Assembly: GCA_964035795.1 (NCBI GenBank)
Contig: OZ038325.1
Coordinates: 5,895,163 to 5,959,162 of the forward strand
DNA length: 64,000 nt
Reading direction: 5' to 3'
Origin: Pterobdella sp. o SKG-2022
Taxonomy: Eukaryota > Annelida > Clitellata > Hirudinida > Piscicolidae
Shown: positions 53,801 to 64,000 of the stretch, in pieces
How the letters are laid out: each line of letters begins with the position of its first letter
Position numbering within the stretch: position 1 is the stretch's first letter
Notes under the pieces: model-generated
What the model was told of the DNA's origin: nothing
The model's input: the letters and a program-made list of their open reading frames with translations, nothing else
Databases searched by the model: none
Program-made: the position numbers and the translations under genes

Positions 53801-56800
53801 ATAGTTTGAATGTTTGTGTAGCTAAAATACTACTTATATAATTTAGTACTGATTATATTGTTTAAAGAGGATAATTTTCTTATCAAGGGATTATTATTAT
53901 TATTATTGAGATTTTTTATAGCGCACAGTTATCAATTCAAGGTTGCTTCAGAGGCGCTGGGATGGTCAATTGACTCACGAAAAAAATTTCTCCAATAATT
54001 AATTGTGTCTCATAATTTCAGTTTTTATTTTTCAAGAAATGAGAATTTCAAAGTTAAACTGATGTTTTAAAATACAAACTTTGTGTTATTTTAATTCCCT
54101 AACTTTAAATTGCTTGTTTCAAACTGCCACCGCATCATGGTAGGAACAGCATATAGTTGAGTAGCTTTCAAAAGGTAGATATTTCTGAAAAGTCTTTTTT
54201 TTTTAAGTTATATGATTGCTTTAAAAGAGGATATTCATGGTGGCTTTGAGTGTTGAAACATTAATGGTTTCTTTCAATGTAATTGGTGTAAAGTTTTTCT
54301 CAATTTATTGCATTGTATTCTACAGTACTGTAAGGCATTGTTTTTTAGTTTAATGTATTTGATATAAGTGTATATATTTCAGTTATTTATCATGACTTTA
54401 GGCACAAGAGTTCTCAAGTTATTTAAATGATGTTGAAATCCTTAAACAAAAACAATATGAGATAAGATATGATGGTATTATGAAGTAATCTATACAATAT
54501 AAATTGTTTAAGAGGTGTGTTTATATATTATGATTATTTTTAAAAGATTTTTTTGCCATAGTCAGTTAAATGACTTTATAAAAAAGCTTTATCATTAGCC
54601 ACTTTACCAACGTTTCTTTAACCCAATGGTGTGTTTCTCACTGATTTGAAACGTCTAGATAGGAAGACGGTATACCTCTGGGAAAATGGTCGCATGATGG
54701 TTGGGAATTTTACTTGCAGTAGCATTAACGCTTCCAACCATGTTCCAATATCTTCAACATGTCTCGGAAAAGTAGATAAAAAAAGGGAGACAGCTAAGTT
54801 GATAAAATATGGCAAACTCTCAGCAGATTATAAGGTTGTAACAGTAAAGATAAAACTTTTGGTTCTTGGGGTTTTAAACGGGTTGGAGTTGATGAGGGTG
54901 ATTGGAAAAAAGATGGCCTAAGAAACATGGGAACCATGGTCAACTTCCTTCCTACTACAAGCAATAAATGGCCGTAAGAGATGAAACTTTTGTAGTGTTC
55001 TTGGCACGCTCACTAGTCCAAGGATAATAGAAAAAAATTTTTTCTTATAATTTCACTTCGTTTGTTCATTTATGGTCTCACTTCGTTTCAATATTTCATT
55101 TAGCGTTTCATTATACTGATTCTTTCAATTAATATTATTATTTCTATTTTTATCAAAGAATTCATTGTTTTATTATTTATTTATTCAGTTTCTCTGAATT
55201 TATTTGTTTTTTATTTTTATTAATTAAGGAAAGCTTATTTTTTAATATCATTTTTTTTATATTATTTCTGTTCATCATTTTTTTGCTTTTCAATATTCAA
55301 TTACATATATTTTGATTATTAATTTAATCTTATCCGTCTTCAAAAATAAAAACTTTCAAGCTTTTACCGTTAACTATTAACACAAACAACTTCAAATACT
55401 CTAATATCAGACTTTCCCATACTCCTTCTCATAGTCAGATTACACGTCCTACCTTATTAAGCACCTCTTAAGCTTTGGTTTTAGATGTTTTATTTGCCAA
55501 TAAAGATTTTATATTTTAAATGTCCCAGTTCTACTAGTTAGCAAGCATGCAAAAGATTTTGAATATGATAGCATCATTATAGGATGACCGTTAAGGTAAT
55601 TATTTCCTCTTTAAACTTTTAACATAGATTGGAAACAACTTTGAAACAATTGATACTGATATTTGAATTATATTAAAGTTCTGTTTCTAACTTTTTTCTT
55701 AATATTTCATTGATATAGAATATTGACTAATCGAATTTTGAGCTTTAAAACTAACCGTTAAGCTAGTAGATTCAACTAAATCTTTCAACAATGTTTAACG
55801 TCGATTTATGATACATCAAAAATCAATTGACCAAATAAATACATCATAATTACAGCCGTAATAATAGATCAATGATTAAGACTGCTTGACCATTACGTTC
55901 GGTAATAATTGGCCGGATAATGTGTTAATATGAAGTAAAATTTGTTTTTTCGCTTTGTGTCACACTGATTGTATAAAGCGGTTTAGAGCTGTATGAAATC
56001 AAATCAATTACGAGTATTATTGTAGTGGCACTAACTTCAGGAGTTTCTAGGCCACTGGATGTCATGAACTATGAATGCAAAAACAACACAGGTTTATAAA
56101 AAAAAACAATTTTTTAAAAACAACTTCGATCATTCGTATCTTATGATCTTTCCACAAAAAATTTCTACGGTTTTTCCAAAAAATTTTTGTGTTTTCAACT
56201 ATTCAATTTCACACCATTAGTTGCACATACTGCTTCACCACAATGAAACTCTGCGTATAGTATACACATCACGATAACTCAATATAGCCGAGTGAGGCTT
56301 TTCATTGGAATATTGTTTCAAACAGTTGGAACTGTCATTAAAATTTGTCTGTTTACTTAGATTGGTTTTGTAATTTTCAAATACTAAACAAGTTAAATAT
56401 ATTAATTGTGATTATATTCGTTTTGATTAACGTTAAACTACTAAAAAAATACAATTAGATAACGATTTGATCTTTTACAGTGCCAATTGAAACACACTTA
56501 CAAAGTGAAAACCATAAAAGATGACTAAATCCTCTAGTTCAATTACGAATAAGTTACAGAGGTTAAGATTAAACAAAGATCAGACCTGGATTTGAGAGAG
56601 TTGTTTGGTGAGCTGCAAGGTCTTGGGTCCAGGAATGTCGGTTAGAAGCTTGGGAACATTAGGTTCTTGCAAGTCAAATTTACTTGAATGTATTGAAGAT
56701 GATCGTTTGAAAAAGATTGGCAGAGGTTTAATGAGATGGTGAGGTGATTGTGTGTGATAACTGCTTGCAATTGTGTGATTGTTGAGTTTTAGTAAAGGAA

Positions 56801-56840
56801 AGAGCTTATGAGGCGAAAGTAATGTTTTAAAACGTTGCAT
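47823..56840 (-). CDS. ABAT: 4-aminobutyrate aminotransferase (GABA transaminase), mitochondrial, 14 exons, complete
   Basis: Exons on the minus strand: 56840-56586 (ATG), 53367-53250, 53020-52971, 52457-52377, 51793-51681, 51270-51206, 51082-51026, 50822-50674, 50437-50365, 50103-50039, 49770-49603, 49199-49053, 48470-48362 and 47941-47823 (TAG). All phases agree; 1,569 nt give 522 residues (human ABAT 500). The enzyme moves the amino group of GABA to 2-oxoglutarate, giving succinate semialdehyde and glutamate, in the mitochondrial matrix. The basic, Ser/His-rich N-terminus looks like a targeting peptide. Class-III aminotransferase landmarks: [43 protein letters not shown] with the PLP-ring Asp at about residue 350; TFSKK with the Schiff-base Lys at about residue 381; [11 protein letters not shown]. 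The CGAC (Cys182, Cys185) matches the CxxC that binds a 2Fe-2S cluster in the mammalian enzyme. The first intron is large (3.2 kb). No broken residue seen. Confidence 0.96.
48059..48232. mobile_element. Fold-back element with 14-bp flanking direct repeats
   Basis: A perfect 15-bp inverted pair, TATTAAGATACGAAG (48099-48113) and CTTCGTATCTTAATA (48156-48170), forms the core of a larger imperfect hairpin. The direct repeat AAACTAAGTAATGA occurs on both sides (48059-48072 and 48218-48231), a likely target-site duplication. The end TTATTTTATTGTGG recurs near 33850 in an STK31 intron. It lies in the last ABAT intron. Confidence 0.65.
50203..50240 (+). repeat. Fragment of a dispersed repeat with perfect palindrome
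   Basis: TTTTACGTCCGTTTCCATGC leads into the 14-bp perfect palindrome CCATGCTAGCATGG and then AGTTGACTGGTC. From memory, a very similar string is abundant in cephalopod and some other marine-invertebrate genomes; I cannot verify that here. It is a short relic in an ABAT intron. Confidence 0.4.
51467..51599 (+). mobile_element. SINE-like element, family A, 5'-truncated
   Basis: TATCTAACGTAACCAGTTCAATTCTGCGCGAGC is a decayed B-box region. It is followed by AGGAGTAGCGCCCTGTGAAA, CATCTGTTGAGCTAACGAAA, CCCCAATATGG and AAAGTCGATCTAAAAATATA, matching the copy at 19107-19268. In an ABAT intron. Confidence 0.8.
52150..52322. mobile_element. Fold-back MITE-like element, second copy of the 38961 family
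   Basis: CCAAATAGTGAGGTAAGCAA ... GATCACTTGATAATGTAAGT ... CTTACGAGGAGCTTGGTGA matches the reverse complement of 39034-39080 almost base for base. The other arm is AGTAAATATTCTGTGCTTGTTCACCTCA at 52295-52322. The centre is about 50 bp longer than in the STK31 copy. In an ABAT intron. Confidence 0.7.
52465..52520. repeat. GGTGGT-rich microsatellite
   Basis: GGTGGTGAGGGTGGTGAGGG and GGTGGTAGGGGTGGTAGGGG form a G-rich plus strand between two ABAT exons, an outlier in this AT-rich region. The spaced G-runs might allow a quadruplex, which is speculative. Confidence 0.6.
53368..56585. other. Large first intron of ABAT
   Basis: About 3.2 kb between the ABAT start exon and exon 2, AT-rich. An open plus-strand frame at 54631-54921 ([19 protein letters not shown]) has no supporting splice sites or family match. 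No repeat family was recognised apart from a short (TTA)n run near 53890. Confidence 0.5.
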
Positions 56841-57692
56841 GGTTTTGAAACTTGTTGTAGTTTTCCAATCAAAAGTTCATCCAAAGAAGTAGATTAATCT
56901 ATTTTTATTCCAAAGTTAATGTATCTTGTTGAAAAGTATTTATTTTGAATTTTTTCTTTTTGAAGCTTTCAAGTTTACATGAATGTCATTATTTGTACCT
57001 TCAGTGTACGCACTCTGTTTTTCTATACACAGCTGAGAATTTTAAACGAAAAGCTTTGAGTGTTTGAAGAGATTTTAAAAGTGAACTGTTTGAGAATTTA
57101 AAAATCAAAAATATGTTTGTGTAAAACGTTCTATAAATATTATTTTTCTTATATCGAAACCACAAAAAAACTCGATAAATTATTAAAATGAACCAATTTG
57201 TTTGCTTCTCTTTTTTTACTGAATTAGTCTAGTTTTTAAAAAATTAAAACAAACAACCAAGACCTGATAATGTAAGTCCAAAACACAAATGCTTCGTGCT
57301 GTTAATTAATAGGAGTGATTGATTGGAATTTGCTCTGCTCATTTTATTTTTAATACCATACACAACGTTACCTGATGATGACATAGAAAATATATCGAAA
57401 AGCTTCGTCTCATAAAAAATTTGTGTTATGGTGTTTATAAGTTTCGTTTTTGATGCTTTAAAGTTTCAACATTTCAATTTGATTTAATTGTCAACTAACT
57501 AATCCGACTCCTCTGTAAACTTCACTTACACACTTGAACATTTTAAATTACTTGACAATATTGAAAAGCTTCAAACACTTTATTCTTTTGACAAAAGCTA
57601 AATTGGTACTAATAAAACAGTGAGAGCTTATTATATGTTTTTTATTTTGGTCGATAATTCATACTTCATGGTTGAGTTAGATACATTTGATA

Positions 57693-57693
<1 letters not shown>

Positions 57694-57753
<60 letters not shown>
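57694..57753. repeat. (AT)n microsatellite
   Basis: About 60 bp of pure AT dinucleotides; frames through it read as Tyr/Ile repeats and are artefacts. Confidence 0.97.
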
Positions 57754-57756
<3 letters not shown>

Positions 57757-58130
57757 GCTAGGTCTTCCATTATGCTGGTGGAATTTTGAATGTAAACAAA
57801 TATAAGCATTATCTTTCAAAACAATTCTCAACTTTATGAATCCATCTATGGCTGTATTATACCATAATCTACCAATAATAAAACTATGTTTATAAATAGG
57901 CAAGATCTTGGATAATTAAAATTAAATGCTTATTTATTAACTGCATTTCAAATCAAATATTTTATATAAGATCAACAATTTGGCTTTGAAAGATTGGCAA
58001 AAAATCTTTATTTTTGCGTGATATAAAGTATAATAACCTGTGGTTGCGCTGATTTTTTATTGAATTTGAGTTTGTTATTTTTGGTGAGATGAGGTGTTCG
58101 AGTATTTCCGATGAGAGGGACTAGTCTTTC

Positions 58131-58179
58131 ATTATTGATGATGATGATGAGGAGAATGATGATGATGATGATGATGATG
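58131..58179. repeat. (GAT)n microsatellite
   Basis: GATGATGATGATGAGGAGAA followed by seven further GAT units, in the ABAT-SLC22 intergenic region. Confidence 0.9.
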
Positions 58180-58803
58180 TCTGTTTAAGGTACTCAAGAT
58201 ATTAGTAAGTAAAATAAAAACTATTAAAAAAATTATTTTTTATTTTATGATAAATACTTCTAACAATTAGATTCAAATATTAGAGTTATTGGAATGAAAA
58301 ATTTTAGTTCTATTAAAAGAAAAAGATTATTGAAATGTATGTTTGTGTTGAGAGAAGCTGCATATTTTGATTATAAGCTTGCGGAGTTTTGAGTTTCCGG
58401 ATTTATATAATCAACACATTATCTATAATTACTTTCTCAAAGTCGAGCATGGAAGAAATCATACAACTTATAAAGAATAATACCAAAAAATTTATTCAAT
58501 GGAACTTTTGTGAAGGAGAATGTACGTAAGATATTTGGAAACAAAAAATTTTTATTATATTGATCAACTAATTAAATAATAAATTTCACTAAATGTTTCT
58601 AAATGGATGAAAAATCTCTTATAAAAACTATTAAATAAAAAACTAAACCTTATTTTTTGTTCTTACACTTTAGAAACATATTTCAACCATCCAAATATTA
58701 TTCTGATAAATATTTATAGAGTCATTATGGGGATCAGAAAAGACCGGTTACCATCCTGAATGTCTTTTGAAGTTTTTTCAATAGGCCGTCATAGACTATC
58801 TAT

Positions 58804-58809
58804 TTTATT
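58804..58809 (-). promoter_or_regulatory. Candidate poly(A) signal of the SLC22 gene
   Basis: AATAAA on the minus strand, about 117 bases past the stop codon. Position fits a short 3' UTR. Confidence 0.4.
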
Positions 58810-58925
58810 CTTCTTCATTAGTAATATTTGACTGATAACTATTGTTTCTAAAACTACTGATAACTATACTTTTCAACAAAAATGACAGTTTATGAATATA
58901 ACCATCTAAAAAACTCTTCAGTTTA

Positions 58926-61900
58926 TTAGTTTTCATCAGAATCTCCAGACAAAACTTCTAACTCTTGCAGATGTTTTTCATTTCTGGGTGCGTCCCCTTT
59001 TTTATAAAGATCTTCTATATCCTCAATAGTTTCAGGTAGAACTCTCCCGTGTGTTTCTGGTAGGAGCAGAAGTATCAGTGCACTTAATAGAGCACACACG
59101 CCGAAGATGATGTAGATACCTATCGGGGCTAGAATGTACTGCGGGTAATACGAGGGGATGTTGGCAGATAATGATAACATAATGTATTTATTGCTTAATG
59201 ATTAAGTGATGTATTTAATGAAATGTTGAATGAGTGTATAAGTGAAATAAACAGCTGATTAAAAAAAATGTAAAAATTGACTAGTTGCTCAATGAAATAA
59301 TGAAGAAATAAATGAATTTAACAATCTATCAATAAAGTAATGAATAAATAAAAAAAAATGGATAGAAAAGGCATATTAACCACATAAGGAGAGAAAGAAA
59401 CAGCCATGTTGGCAATCCTACTGAAGACATGGCAAATCCCAACAGCTTGATTTCTTTGGTTTTGATTTTTTTATTGAGTGGTTAATAAACGAGTAATATT
59501 TATTTTTTCATTTAGTTCTCATGATGATAATTATATTATAAAGCGTCACCAATAAAAAATATTTTTGGGCATAAAAAAAAATGTTAATGAAGAATAAGAG
59601 AAACAGTTTAAATTGTTTACGTTTTTAATGGTATTCAACAAACTGATACTTCGAAACTTCTTATCACACTCGCTAGGATCAACCAACCCTGTAACCTCAA
59701 ATTTGTAGGGAACAAAGTGGCCGAGTAGGAATAGGACAGGGCCCAAACAATGCTTCCAAACAACTTTGCAGCAACGATGAAGATTATTGTTGTGTACTGG
59801 AATACACTTTTGTCTATTAAAAAATCACTTTTTTTTTGAAGAACTAATAGAAAATATCTACAAAAACTAATAATACTTCTATCAATAAGTTCGGTGTTAT
59901 TTCTAATATGTAAATAAACGAAAACGTTACTAAATGCATGAAGGTTTGAAAGAATTTCATCAAATCAAGAAGCTTTTCAATACTTAAATATTATGCGTAA
60001 TAGAATATACAATACTTAGTGGTCTAGAAGCTCTTGAGGTTAATGTTCCTATAGAACTATTTGTAATGTAATTGTATCAAATACTAAAATACATGTTTCA
60101 TGTTAGCATTTAATTTCTCACCTGTCAAGACGAGAAAGATGGGAACAAGGAAGGTAGCAATGGTGGTCAAGAACATGAAGAATACCATTATGCGTCTGAC
60201 GCCATACCTGCGTTGGCAGAAGGAGTTAGATGTTAAGTTGTACGATCAATAGCATGCTATTGTTGATGGCAATCATAAGACGACAAAGAAAGTGCATAAA
60301 ATATTTATTATAAACAAAGGAAGCTAGTTGTATTATGGAGACAAAAAAATGAAAAATGATAGGCATTTCCCTTGTTATGTTTTTAATACATTTGAATTTA
60401 ATTTAACCTCCAATCAAGCTCCATCAACCAACTGATCTTAGCACCTGTTCCAGTGTGTTTTCGCTACATTAAATTTGAAGCAAGCGCTTTGATCTATAAG
60501 GAAAAGCGCTTTATAAATACCGCATTACATTACATTACATTACATCTTATCTATTTGAACGTTTTAATCAGAACGGCAGATACGGGCTAGAAAAAGGTAC
60601 TTTCTCATTTCTAATAAAAAATATTTAACTTATTTCACTCTAACAATTACTCTGATTCAACAAAAAGTATAAGCAAAAGTATGAGAGAACAAACCGTTTA
60701 ACCAGTAGCCAGCCCATCAAACCACAAGGGATTTCGACTACAAAGTTAAGGAAACTACTTAAATACATGTGAGGAGTAATTTCAGGAGCCATGTATGTAA
60801 GACCGATGGTATTGAGAATCTTGAACCTTAGTGGGATAATGCAAGTGAGACCAAGAAAAGTGGGCTATTGTGTGATGATTTTATGAATAGCTGTTTTGGG
60901 ATCCAATTTATGTATAGCCATTGTGTAGAACTCAAATAATAAGCAATTTTTTTATATGTTGATTTAAACTTTGGAAATGGAGAAGTGAAACTCACACTAA
61001 AAAGACACCAAATAACATATGTCTAAGGAGATATTTGTTTCGATAAAGCTCCTTGATTGAATACTGAGTCTTTAAACTGGATTTTGAGCTAAACGCTTTT
61101 TTAAAAATTGTTTTTGACCATTTTTTAAGTTTTTCTAGAAAACTTTTCTCTTCAAAATATTTTTTATCTTCTTTCGAGTCATCGTTGTTTTGAGGTGGGA
61201 TTAGTATAGGTTTAGTGAATTGGACGTTGTTGAGTTTTGCAGCTTTTATTAAAATATCTTCGGCTTCTTTTATCTTGTTGTTTGCGTGTAACCAGTATAC
61301 TGTTTCTGGCAGAAAAAAACTGGAAAATAAATTTTAATTTAAAATTTTGAAACTCTATCTTGTAGAATATATAGATAAAACTTGAAACAAAAACCCACTA
61401 TAGAATGGGTAGCATCAGCAAACCATACAGATTGGTGAAAAATCTGAGATACCTCCAATTTTTGAGAAAATAAGCAATAACTACAAGAATAATGCAGTTT
61501 ACTCCCCAATTCAAATAACTATTCGCTACGAGGAAATCCCTGTTTTTATTTGAAGTGATTTCTGCCAAATAGACGCCATAAAATCCTGGAGCAATCTATG
61601 AAGGTATAGTTAGCATTATATCTACAAGCTTTTCACTGAAAATAACCCAAATAAGCACTTTTCCAAAGTAAATGAGAAAATGGTTTTTTATTATATTTGA
61701 AAGCTACTCACCGAAAATAATCCAAGAAAGAATTTTCCCAGAAGAAAAGAGGTGTAGCTGTCAGCAAACGAGTTTATCACTCCAATAAAGGAAGAGATGA
61801 GCATGAAGGATAATGCTATAGGCTTTCTGCCAAATATGTCAGCCAAGTTGGATTTATAAAAGCCAATAATTTCTCCTACTTGGTACATCATATGTGTCAA

Positions 61901-62684
61901 ACCTGCGTAAAACGCTTTGTCGCAAACCAAATCCCACTTAAAAGAAATCATTCATTGATTATGTGAATTAGACATATGGTTATTATTCAAAACGATTCGA
62001 TTTCCTAATAGTGGAATCACCTCGTTGACAATAGTGAGACCACAGTCAGCTTCTGTATAGTCCCAGCCATCAGTGCATGGAACTGTCGCTTTACTGTCGT
62101 TACTGACAGACGAGTTAACGTAGATAGAACATGATTCATAATTTCCATCTTCATCTTTTGGGATCCAAGCTTGTATTGAGGAGTTGTCTGGGATTTTGCA
62201 ATGGTGCTTGGGAATGTAACCTGCAAGCATAGAATATTCGGTTTTTTTCTTGCAAATTAATGATACATATTATAAGCAATATGTTTTTACCGCAAAATAA
62301 GCAGATTTGCAGAAACTAAAATTTACAAATTAAACCACTGAGGCTGTTGATCAAAAAGCTTTAGATGCTCAAAACATCTTGACAATTTGCACAAAAACTC
62401 ATTTCAGCATGTATTCAAATCATAAAAAGTCTAGAACCTCAGACAAAATTCTCTACCCTAATGAAACTCTCATGCTAATTAGTATTCTTTCCAAGCTCCA
62501 CTCAGTGAAATCTAGACTTGGTAATTTTTAAAAAGATTTAAAGTTAATAAAACGAACCAACAAAAACGAAGGCATATTTGTTCCAAGAAGGGATGGGTTG
62601 CAAGACAAAGAGAACCAATACACAGATCAAAAGATGCCATTTCTTCAAAAATCCCAACTTCTCCATCGCAGAATTAACTTCCAT
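58926..62684 (-). CDS. SLC22-family organic cation/carnitine-type transporter, 11 exons, complete
   Basis: Exons on the minus strand: 62684-62558 (ATG), 62220-62021, 61936-61712, 61595-61399, 61319-60996, 60826-60695, 60207-60122, 59902-59877, 59796-59696, 59453-59381 and 59138-58926 (TAA). All phases agree; 1,704 nt give 567 residues, usual for SLC22. A first transmembrane helix (LLICVLVLFVLQPIP) is followed by the large Cys-containing extracellular loop of the family (HHCKIP ... CTDGWDYTEADCGLTIVNEWDLVCD). The MFS signature is NLADIFGRKP (residues about 139-148). Then come the central cytoplasmic loop (ESE-like region PETVYWLHANN, EAEDILIKAAKLN), RYGVRR before a later helix, SATLFPTNLRN, and the C-terminal LLLLPETHGRVLPETIED. 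Such carriers sit in the plasma membrane and move organic cations, zwitterions such as carnitine, or anions. Substrate cannot be told from sequence alone. Unlike most members, the central loop is long and Lys/Asp-rich. Confidence 0.93.
60432..60545 (+). mobile_element. SINE-like element, family B, 5'-truncated
   Basis: Lacks the tRNA-like head. It starts at TTAGCACCTGTTCCAGTGTG and keeps TTTTCGCTACATTAAATTTG, AAGCGCTTTGATCTATAAGG, AAAAGCGCTTTATAAATACC and an (ATTAC)n tail. In an SLC22 intron, antisense to the gene. Confidence 0.85.
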
Positions 62685-63781
62685 TTTGACTTATTCTGAG
62701 CTTATACAGAATTTTAAAGAATAAAATTTATTCTAGTTATTTTTTAATGTATGAAATGTAATGTAGTATGGATTCTGTTCGTGTTGCTAGCTGTAAGGTA
62801 TTTAAATATATTTAAAAACCAATAAAGAAGACTATTGTTTGCATATATTTAAATTTTCAAGTACCTCTAATCGAACAAAAAATTGAAAAGAATAAGATCG
62901 TGAAAGCTTAAAAGCTAAGGCAATTGTTTAACGCAAAGAATAATTTGGAGTCGGTCGTCTATTAAGTTGTCTAGCTTTTGTCCAATTTTTGAATTTAAAC
63001 AGTACAACACATTTATTCATAATAGTTTATAGAGTTTTATTCTGCTTTTTTTTTAGTTCAATAATAACGCTCTCATCTAACCAGCTCATACTTTTAACTG
63101 CCATTTCACAAACATGGCTGTTTTAATAAAAAAATGCTCTATAAATTTTAATTCTCATTTTTTTTCAACTTCATTAGCATAATATATTTTAAACTGTCAT
63201 AACACAAGGATCTATGGCATTATTTCCCCTCATTGAATACAAATGTAATGGCTTCATTGTTTAGCGCTTTCTCTTTATAAAGTTTTACTTATAGAAATTC
63301 AACCAATATAAGCTGGTTCTTATGAATCAATAGATTTTATCAATACCTTTATGAGAGTAATAAAAAAATTTATATTTAGTTTTTTTCATAGTTTTTTAGA
63401 GACATCGTATGTTCTTTTGTAAACTTGAATTTCATGCCGTAAAAACTTCAGATTATGAAGATTTAGAAGAACAAATAGAGAACAATTTTTTTATTAAGCT
63501 TAAATTTCCAACAAATAAAACCTTGTCATAATTCGTTAGCTTTTTATTTTCTCTTTTATGGATGCACAAAATCATGGTTAAGTTATTAAATAGGGTTAAC
63601 TAGTATACCAGTTGAGCTAAACGGTCAACTTTCATGCTAGTTTTTTTCGTCCAAAATTTTTTCATAGGATTTCTCATTTGAACCAAATTTTTGCAACTGG
63701 TTACAAAATCCTCACATTCAACTACCAAATCTTCAAAAATAATCATTAAATATTTTGAAATAATTGGAAAAACGTATTTAA
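62685..63781. other. Upstream region of the SLC22 gene
   Basis: AT-rich; it should contain the SLC22 promoter. I see no convincing core element, exon or repeat. Confidence 0.4.
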
Positions 63782-63991
63782 ATGAAAATCAATTTTAAAT
63801 ATTTTTTTAAAAAATCAAAAACTACAGCTGGGGGTGATAAGAAGGATATTAAAAATAGGCATAACAAAGCAAGAAACGCTTTTAGGGGCATGACGACTGT
63901 ATGGAAGTCCTTTCAGTACACTGTCAACAACAAGATTAAGCTATACAAGACCTGTACTCTGTCTGGGCTTCTGCATGAATTTGACTGTTGA
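63782..63991 (+). mobile_element. RTE-type LINE, C-terminal reverse transcriptase fragment
   Basis: The frame from about 63812 reads TAGGDKKDIKNRHNKARNAF, then TVWKSFQYTVNNKIKLYKTC and LSGLLHEFDC. This fits the conserved tail of RTE-like reverse transcriptases, where GGTxxDvxxRixKARxAF is followed by iWxSxxlsxxTKlrlyxxcvxxxLLYGxE. The expected LLYGxE reads LLHEFDC, so it is decayed. It ends at a TGA at the window edge; the rest of the element, if any, lies outside or is lost. Confidence 0.7.
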
Positions 63992-64000
63992 AGAATGACA

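Larger units (their letters stand above)
56841..58800. other. Intergenic stretch between ABAT and the SLC22 gene
   Basis: Both genes are on the minus strand, so this holds the ABAT promoter and the 3' flank of the SLC22 gene. I see no clear core promoter. A loosely inverted pair around ACACAAATGCTTCGT (57292) and AAGCTTCGTCTC ... AATTTGTGT (57400-57425) may be another fold-back relic. Confidence 0.4.

Noticed and set aside
54631..54921. 96-codon plus-strand frame inside the ABAT first intron
   Set aside because: No family match, no initiation or splice context; probably chance or a very old transposon scrap.

Overview
The window is animal nuclear DNA from an invertebrate metazoan; I cannot place it closer than that. 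Coding information is split into many short exons with GT-AG introns. The recognisable genes are animal-specific: a cadherin, an STK31/Tudor kinase-like protein, a mitochondrial GABA transaminase, an SLC22 carrier and a CARD protein. The DNA is strongly AT-rich and full of microsatellites, tRNA-derived SINE-like repeats, fold-back (MITE-like) repeats and decayed LINE fragments. There is no operon structure. One assembly gap of exactly 200 N lies at 40685-40884.

Layout. 1-1229 (+): the 3' end of a cadherin-type membrane receptor gene. 1230-16080: about 15 kb with no convincing gene, dominated by tandem repeats, including an uninterrupted run of about 403 TAC units (9955-11164) and two tetranucleotide-type arrays (about 6490-7207 and 7607-8285). 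16085-18127 (-): a four-exon gene for an unrecognised 211-residue protein. 18404-22481 (-): a CARD-containing protein gene with a possible partial Death-fold tail. 25400-27050 (-): a decayed CR1/L2-like LINE. 27570-31521 (+): a nine-exon gene for an unrecognised secreted protein of 227 residues, with a TATA box and a duplicated 18-nt micro-exon. 33211-47056 (+): an STK31-like gene, 32 exons visible, first exon(s) missing. 47823-56840 (-): GABA transaminase (ABAT), 14 exons, complete, convergent with STK31. 58926-62684 (-): SLC22-type organic ion transporter, 11 exons, complete. 63782-63991 (+): an RTE-type reverse transcriptase C-terminal fragment.

I built exon models by reading splice sites by eye and checking codon phase across every junction. 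For the 211-residue gene, the secreted-protein gene, STK31, ABAT and SLC22 all junctions agree in phase and the summed coding length is divisible by three, which supports the models strongly. The CARD model also agrees in phase, but its 10-nt first exon and its 3' end are less certain. Transcript data are not available, so all models are inference from sequence.

The genes do not form one pathway. The most interesting points are: a kinase-like STK31 domain lacking the key catalytic residues; preserved PLP-lysine and CxxC signatures in ABAT; the micro-exon duplication; two SINE-like families that share a tRNA-like head but carry different tails; fold-back elements with flanking direct repeats; and the 1.2-kb pure TAC tract.
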